From Perca fluviatilis (lineage: Eukaryota > Chordata > Actinopteri > Perciformes > Percidae): a stretch of DNA of 64,000 nucleotides. Below the pieces are notes generated by a model that saw only the letters and a list, made by a program, of their open reading frames with translations, did no database searches and had not been told where the DNA came from. The DNA is taken from contig NC_053133.1 in NCBI RefSeq assembly GCF_010015445.1, positions 5,274,192-5,338,191 of the forward strand, given 5' to 3'. Each line of letters starts with the position of its first letter. The first letter of the stretch is position 1. The position numbers were made by a program, and so were the translations under genes. Positions 58,252 to 64,000 of this stretch are shown here, piece by piece.

Positions 58252-58819
58252 CGAGGCTCTGGCTTGTGTTTCCACTGTTATACAAACCAGAATGTTTTGG
58301 ATATAAATCATAGAAAAGCTGTCATCATTTTTATGACCAGAGCTGCCGGTCCCGCTCTCTCTGCTCAGATTCTGTCAAAAAATGAATTAGAAGACGAGGA
58401 ACTGACGACAAAGAAACTGAGGGGCAGAAAATCTGTGAAAATAAGGTGGCGCAGTGTTTTGGGCGCCCCACTAGGTGGATGGAAAAGTTCCCTACTGGAA
58501 AGGTTACATTATTTTGAAAAAACCAACAGCACCTAGAAGCGTATTTCTCAACACTCCCCACGATCAATTGACCGGTTACACAGACACACTATTGCAGTAT
58601 GCCCAGTGCAGCAATTTTGTCACCCATTACTAAAGATTTATTTCTGTACTGAGAATACTTGTAAGTAAACTGCTTCACATTGTGGCTCCATTTAAAAAAA
58701 ACGTTTTGTCATCTGAAGATCATGAGGAAATGATCTGATATCTAAAGAGACAGGAACATGAAATGAATGTATTAACTATAGTCAGATGTAACCTGAAATC
58801 TGTAGCTAGGGGGCTCGCG

Positions 58820-58820
<1 letters not shown>
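58251..58820. other. No gene seen
   Basis: 58,330-58,540 is open in a frame that starts inside the microsatellite (ENELEDEELTTKKLRGRK is its hydrophilic part). No homology or splice signal supports it. Confidence 0.35.

Positions 58821-58898
<78 letters not shown>
58821..58898. repeat. (CA)n microsatellite
   Basis: About 39 units, preceded by GCGCACG. Confidence 0.98.
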
Positions 58899-58902
<4 letters not shown>

Positions 58903-59135
58903 GTCCATGGTTGTCACTGTATTTGTAGTTGCCTTGCTCTTTATGCTTTATTTTATAGATTTACTTTTTACTTTCCTTATTTATTATAAATGTATGTGTG
59001 CTGTCCTCCCTTTTCTGTCTCTTTTTGTGAAGAGTTGTTATTTCGGAGTCTCCTTACAACAACCTGTAAAGCTGCGTCCACAGTTCCTGTCCCTATAGCT
59101 ATGTAGAAAAAGGGATGTGACTGTATCTCCAACCA

Positions 59136-59202
59136 GGGAAACAAGTGTCCGATTTTACTAACTAACAGACTGTTAGTTAGTAAAATCGGACACTTGTTTC
59201 CC
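59136..59202. repeat. 32-bp perfect palindrome (snapback)
   Basis: The arms 59,136-59,167 and 59,171-59,202 are exact complements around GAC. The arm runs GGGAAACAAGTGTCCGATTT and on to CTAACTAACA. Confidence 0.95.
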
Positions 59203-59252
59203 CTCGAGATGTGACACCAGGGCTAGATTATATTTGGATTAGGAGTATTCTT

Positions 59253-59630
59253 GTCTATATCCACGAAGTTCCACTTCCGGGATTGCTCCGGTGCCACAGG
59301 ACATTCCGCCGGATGTCCTTCTTTTCGGCCAGATGTCCGTCCCCTTCCTCTTCCTTTGTGTTGGAATTTTAAACTCCGGTGGATTTCTGAGGACTATGGT
59401 TAACTGCTCCTCAGATCTCTGCAGGGTAAATCCAGACAGCTAGCTAGACTATCTGTCCAATCTGAGTTTTCTGTAGCACAACTAAAACAACGTTTGAACG
59501 TGCACACGCTCCGTTTAGCACCGCCCAAGACGATTGAGATTGGTTTAAAGAAATGCCAATAAACCAGAGCATGTTTTTCTCCCATCCAGGAATGCTGTGT
59601 GGACTAGCCAGACCTTGGCAATGTGAGACA
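59253..59630 (+). repeat. Dispersed repeat family B, copy 3 (most complete)
   Basis: Runs from 'gtctatatccacgaagttcc' to 'ccagaccttggcaatgtgag'. Includes both the left part shared with 18,644-18,905 and the right part shared with the complement of 52,228-52,330. Non-coding; superfamily not determined. Confidence 0.8.
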
Positions 59631-60222
59631 CAAAACCATTGTATTGTTTGAAAATGAGAACACTAAGTTGCTTTGTCACTAGACAGTCGTCACAGCACAC
59701 ATTTTGTCACCTTTTTGCATTTCATTTATTTAAGGTGAATGGAAATGGTTGGAGGGGAGAAGACCATAAATGTCCACAGTTCAAAACCAGCCAGGGACCT
59801 TTGTTTCATTCAATTTATCTGCAGATCTTTTTTCCGCAGTGTAGACACACCCCTGAATGTGGATGTAGATGGAGACTAATGCCCTCCATTGAAAACCACA
59901 GACCTCTGCATCATGCCCACAGACAGTATCCACTCCAGCAGCATCACATGCATTACCTAAACCCATAGAGCTCCCACTTCCAATCTCCAAATCTCACTCA
60001 AATACATGGCTGCATTTCTTTTTTTTGTGTGTTTGATCTGCAAAGAGCAGGGGAAGTGTATCCTCTTAGGGCCCCTCAGTCATTCCTTTTTATTTCCTTC
60101 GTCTTCCTTTTACAAATCAATATGTCACTAATGGTTTTCAAAATCAAATACTAACCTTTAGCCATGAAAAGGGGCTATTTCTTTTTAGAAAATGACAGCG
60201 AGACAGAGGGGCGACATTCATT

Positions 60223-60253
<31 letters not shown>

Positions 60254-61197
60254 TCATTGATCACTGGAGTTACACAGATAAAAGGACAGTGCTTGGCTTT
60301 TATTAAGATTCAGCCAGTCAGTGTCATCCAACTCTGAAATAATGGATATCATGCATTTGTAGCCTTTTTTCATCCAAGTGCCCTTTTATATTTATGTTCC
60401 ATAGCAGCACTCAACCATGCTTTTCAGTCACCAACACACCCGTATTATTCCTCAACAACACACTGAGGTAAACAATTACACATTATGAATATAAAATACT
60501 CTATAATTGCATATAAAATCATTCCATGCTTGGTGGATTTTATCAGCCTCATATTGCAGTAAGTTGAACGGTTTAACCTATTGTTAAAAGTACTTCATTA
60601 CCTACAAATCATTTAACATGATATGTGTACAAGCAACCTTTTTTCAATCTGGAACAATATAGATTTTTGAGGGAAATGCCACTACCACCACTGGGATTAC
60701 ATTTGTCTTCAATATCTCTGTTCAACATATTTACCCACCAACGTAGTTCAGTTGGGTGTTCAGTTACAACACGTACATGCCGACTAAAGCCAAGACACAT
60801 TTTTTGATAATGCAATTTATTTTTGATAGGTCCCCTAAAACCACGAACGTGGAAATAAATCATTCTGTTCACTTAAAAGATTTAACTGACTCTGTAATTA
60901 CCATGGGTTTTTTGTCCACTGAGCGATTACATCGTTGTTCAAACACACACCAGTAAACAGTCCCATCACACACAGCAGAATATTACACTTGGCTTCTTAG
61001 ACTTGGATTCTACAGAGGTGGATATAGTCTGTTTAAATCACTCAGAGCCAATCAGACATGAAAGCATCATTTGGGTTTAAGGCAGTTTTCCACACACTAG
61101 GTTTTAGCATTTCCACGGCAGCCTCACAGCTAGAGATAAGGGGAGCACCACAAAATATTTTAAATGACTGGGTTAGCAAGGTATGTTGAGTCGAAAG
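59631..61197. other. No gene seen
   Basis: Short (CA)n at 60,223-60,246; otherwise unique AT-rich sequence. An 87-codon minus frame at 60,609-60,872 has no recognised motif. Confidence 0.4.
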
Positions 61198-61594
61198 CGT
61201 GATTTATGGTCCTGCGGAGGCTCCACGCAGAGCTTTCGCCGTAGCTGACGTAAGGCCTGAAATTTATACTTGTGCCTTGGTGTGTGCGTCGATCTCTTTA
61301 AGAGAGTAGTAGAGCCGGCATATGTGTGTGTGACGGTGATTAGCTTTGGAGCGAGTACCGACTCTAGAGGAAAGGGAGAGAAACAAAGCGTCTCCCCTGT
61401 TCTTCCTGACCACGGTGGGAGATCTGGAGCAGGAAAAGTTAACCCTCTCCTTGACTTCATGTTGTTTATGGAGAAGGAGAACCAGGAAATGAGTCGGGGG
61501 AAGTCTGGCGTGGGGTCTGGCGTAGGGTCCCTGTCTCCGTGTACCTACGTATGTAGCCACGGCGTCGATTTAACGCAAAACCATAAATCACACT
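61198..61594. mobile_element. MITE with GTGATTTATGGT ends
   Basis: The left end GCGTGATTTATGGTCCTGCG and the complement of the right end GTGTGATTTATGGTTTTGCG form a terminal inverted repeat. Target duplication not resolved. Frames inside have no transposase motif. Confidence 0.65.
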
Positions 61595-61705
61595 TTAGTG
61601 TTTTCCGTGTCATGACCGTGGCTCTCTTTTAATCTGGCTAGATCGCTATTGGCAACTGACGGCTAACTAACACGGCTAACCTGCTCGAGACCAGTTTTTG
61701 ATCTG

Positions 61706-62884
61706 GGGTCTCATTTATAAACGTGGCGTACGCACAAAACGGGGCTGAAAATGTGCGTACGCCACTTCCCACACAAAGGCTGTGATTCATCAAAAATGTT
61801 TGACGGGAGAATGTGCGGTCCTCCACGCAAACTCTGACACATGGGTACGCACATTTTGGAGACAATGGGAATTGATGACGCAGATGGTGAGGTGGTGACT
61901 ACAGAAAGTAAATGTGGGAATAACGATTACTCTTAATATTTATTGTATGCCTCACGCACATCGTTTCACTCCATATCATCCACGTTATCATGAAGATTAA
62001 ATCCAGCAGTGTTATTTGCACTTTTACAGAGTTTTCCATAAACACCTTGTAAAATCCAACTCAAATCTTAAATAAAAATTCGTTGTTAATATTTAATTGG
62101 CTAGACTAGTTGATGCTGTGATTTTGGCAAGGTGTTAACAATCACTAATTGTTGTAAATGTATAAATACTGCAGTGACCCATCTGCGTAAGAATCAGGAG
62201 AGAAAGAGACTTCAGGGACCATGACGATGACTGGCTAATATGCCGATTTAAATTCTCTAATGCTGTGCTCTTGGATCTATGTACTGAATTGGGTCCAGTA
62301 GAGAGGGCAACGTGCCGGAACCGTGCCATCCCGGTCCAAATACAGGTCCTCGCCAAGTGTTTTATATAAAGATTATATATAATCTTCAACTTTATCACTA
62401 AGGCTTGTTTGGATATAATATATAATCTGTCAAATCTTATCATACAGATCTGGTATTTCGCAGCCGTCCAGAGTGTGGTAATGGCTGCCGTTTTGGACGG
62501 TTTTATTAATATAGGTAGTCTATAGATCAGGTTTCCCTACACTGTGCGACAACGGGCCAAAATTCTAATTCAATTTGCAGCAATTCCCGAGCGTCTGAGA
62601 AGTTTTTTGCTTTTCCCCGCCAGTCGTCATGATTCGTCGTAATGAAAGAACAACTGCCAGGGTCATTAACATACTGATCAGCAATCATGAGGTGCTTTGC
62701 ATTGACTATTTATGGTTAATGCACTTGTGGGTAATCTTTGATTTATAAAGAGAGCATTGCTTACAGATGTGCATACGCACAGTTTTATAAACCAGATTTT
62801 TTTTTTGCCGTACATCATCTTTGGCTTTTGGCCATATATACACTTTTAATAACAATCCTACGCACAGTTTTATAAATGAGACCC
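61706..62884. mobile_element. Harbinger-type non-autonomous element with CTG target duplication
   Basis: The left end GGGTCTCATTTATAAACGTG and the complement of the right end GGGTCTCATTTATAAAACTG are inverted. CTG lies directly outside both (61,703-61,705 and 62,885-62,887); 3-bp duplications, including CWG-type sites, are known for fish Harbinger elements. The interior has further inverted GTGCGTACGCCA motifs near the left end. No transposase lies within, although one starts about 70 bp to the right. Confidence 0.8.
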
Positions 62885-62953
62885 CTGAGCTTTTCAGCTT
62901 AAAGAAGCACCACCCTTTTCACTAATCAAGTTCTGCAGAATCCAGTTGATTTG

Positions 62954-64000
62954 TGTGCTATAACTGTAAGAGGTGCTCTTCGGAGGGAGAGAGTGTTTGG
63001 AGACTGAGTAGATCCGGTGGTTTCTGACGATGTTCTCTATGAGTGCTACCGATCCCAAGCTGAGGGAATATATGCCAACTTGTTGAGGCGTAGTAATGTC
63101 ACCCAGTGAAGCCAATCGCATTGCGTTCTTTTGCCACGGGAACCTACTTGCATTCAGTTGGTGATACAGAAATTCTGGGTAAGAACACTGTTGTTGCTCT
63201 CACTGAACTACTTGATATGTTTGTAGTGTTCTCTAGACATTTGCCCACGCTGGCTATAAAAGAAGCCTTCTATAAATCATACAATATTATTAATCAGTAT
63301 GAAAGTTACTTGCATATATAATATGGTGTGATTCCTTCAGGATCCCCTACGGTGGTAGGTGCTATAGATTGCACCCATATACCAATTAGTGGAGCCTTGG
63401 GGGCAGGAGGATGATTGTTTTAACTTTTACAGCATCAATGTTCAGGTTATGTATTTGTACATATTTTTTGTACAGCACAATGGGTTCCCTATAAAAAGCT
63501 TTCACTGGTGCTTTTGTTTCAGTGCTTCCATTGTGGAATTAAACTGAAATGCCTTTGCAGACGACTTGTGACCACCAATTACTTGGCACAAGTCTGGATG
63601 CAAGGTGGCCTGGCACTGTTCATGACTCCTGCATTCCTAGAGTCATCACTGAGTCACCGGTTTGAGCGAGGTAGGCTTTTGCAAATATACACAATTAATT
63701 ATATTACTTGTTTAATTGTGACACTAATAAAGTAATTTCCCTCTCCCTCTATTAACAGGGCAATTTGATGGACTTCTGCTGGGGGACAGGGGATATGACC
63801 CCTTATGCTGATCCACAGACCAAGGCACAAAGGCACTTCAATGTGGCCTTCGGGAAATGGTGAGTCAGGAACTAGATGACCTTTGGGGTCATCAAATACC
63901 GATTCAACTGTCTCTGTGGCCTGAGGGTCTCTGCCGAGCGGGCTTGCAACTTCACATCCCTGTGTTGCTCCATAACATTGCGAGCATGAGGAAAGAGAGG
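62954..64000 (+). pseudogene. HARBI1-like PIF/Harbinger transposase, decayed, runs off window
   Basis: In order: CAITVRGALRRERVFGD, stop, VDPVVSDDVLYECYRSQAEG; from 63,106 LRSFATGTYLHSVGDTE and LLDMFVVFSRHLPTLAIKEA; after a 'tccttcag' acceptor at 63,342 PTVVGAIDCTHIPISGALGA (first catalytic Asp); near 63,585 SLDARWPGTVHDS; after a probable intron FDGLLLGDRGYD (second Asp); then MTFGVIKYRFNCLCGLRVSA and SAERACNF. Stops at several points, frameshifts and a small deletion after GKNTV make it non-functional. The third acidic residue, expected just before MTFG, falls at a frameshift. Confidence 0.85.
63671..63758 (+). other. Probable intron in the Harbinger transposase
   Basis: HRFERG ends at GAG|GTAGGC (63,671) and the conserved QFDGLLLGDRGY resumes after a pyrimidine tract and AACAG at 63,758. 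The 88-bp gap is AT-rich with stops in all frames that I checked. Confidence 0.6.

Overview
The window looks like an intergenic or intronic stretch of a ray-finned fish genome, probably an acanthomorph or percomorph. The evidence is a Rex3 retrotransposon that still carries both stretches commonly used as Rex3 PCR priming sites, tRNA-derived SINEs of the type common in spiny-rayed fishes, many short hAT, Harbinger, piggyBac-like and Tc1 derivatives, and long (CA/GT)n tracts. No host gene can be called with confidence. Almost every longer open reading frame is either a decayed transposon gene or a read-through of a microsatellite.

Layout. 1-2.1 kb: the right end of a hAT-like element, then a Tc1 relic split by a TTAA-flanked MITE. 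2.4-8.2 kb (minus strand): one Jockey-superfamily LINE broken by a MITE and by a nested, internally deleted Rex3. 9.6-11.6 kb: a hAT with exact 8-bp target duplication, and a Harbinger-type relic with a Myb/SANT-like gene fragment. 12-16 kb: LINE 3' ends and a dispersed repeat. 17-19.8 kb: a piggyBac-like MITE, hairpin and SINE. 20.9-25.3 kb: a Penelope-like retroelement on the minus strand (proline-rich region, SGNH-hydrolase-like domain, reverse transcriptase) bracketed by two copies of a SINE-MITE composite. 27-38 kb: two hATs with exact 8-bp duplications, a CCCTAA-containing minisatellite, a 41-bp perfect palindrome and a TTAA element with a 46-bp minisatellite. 38-52 kb: more LINE ends, a second (inverted) copy of the minisatellite element, dispersed repeats and a SINE. 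52-61 kb: largely unique sequence with microsatellite clusters, two more snapback palindromes and MITEs. 61-64 kb: Harbinger MITEs and the 5' and middle parts of a decayed HARBI1-like transposase running off the window.

The points most worth following are the Penelope-like element with an esterase-like region; a possible host exon at 36,965-38,079 split by a hAT; a possible signal-peptide exon at 53,361-53,546 (minus); and three large, nearly perfect fold-back palindromes that match no transposon end seen here. Family names come from recognition of motifs by eye; no database search was run, and element ends without target duplications are approximate.
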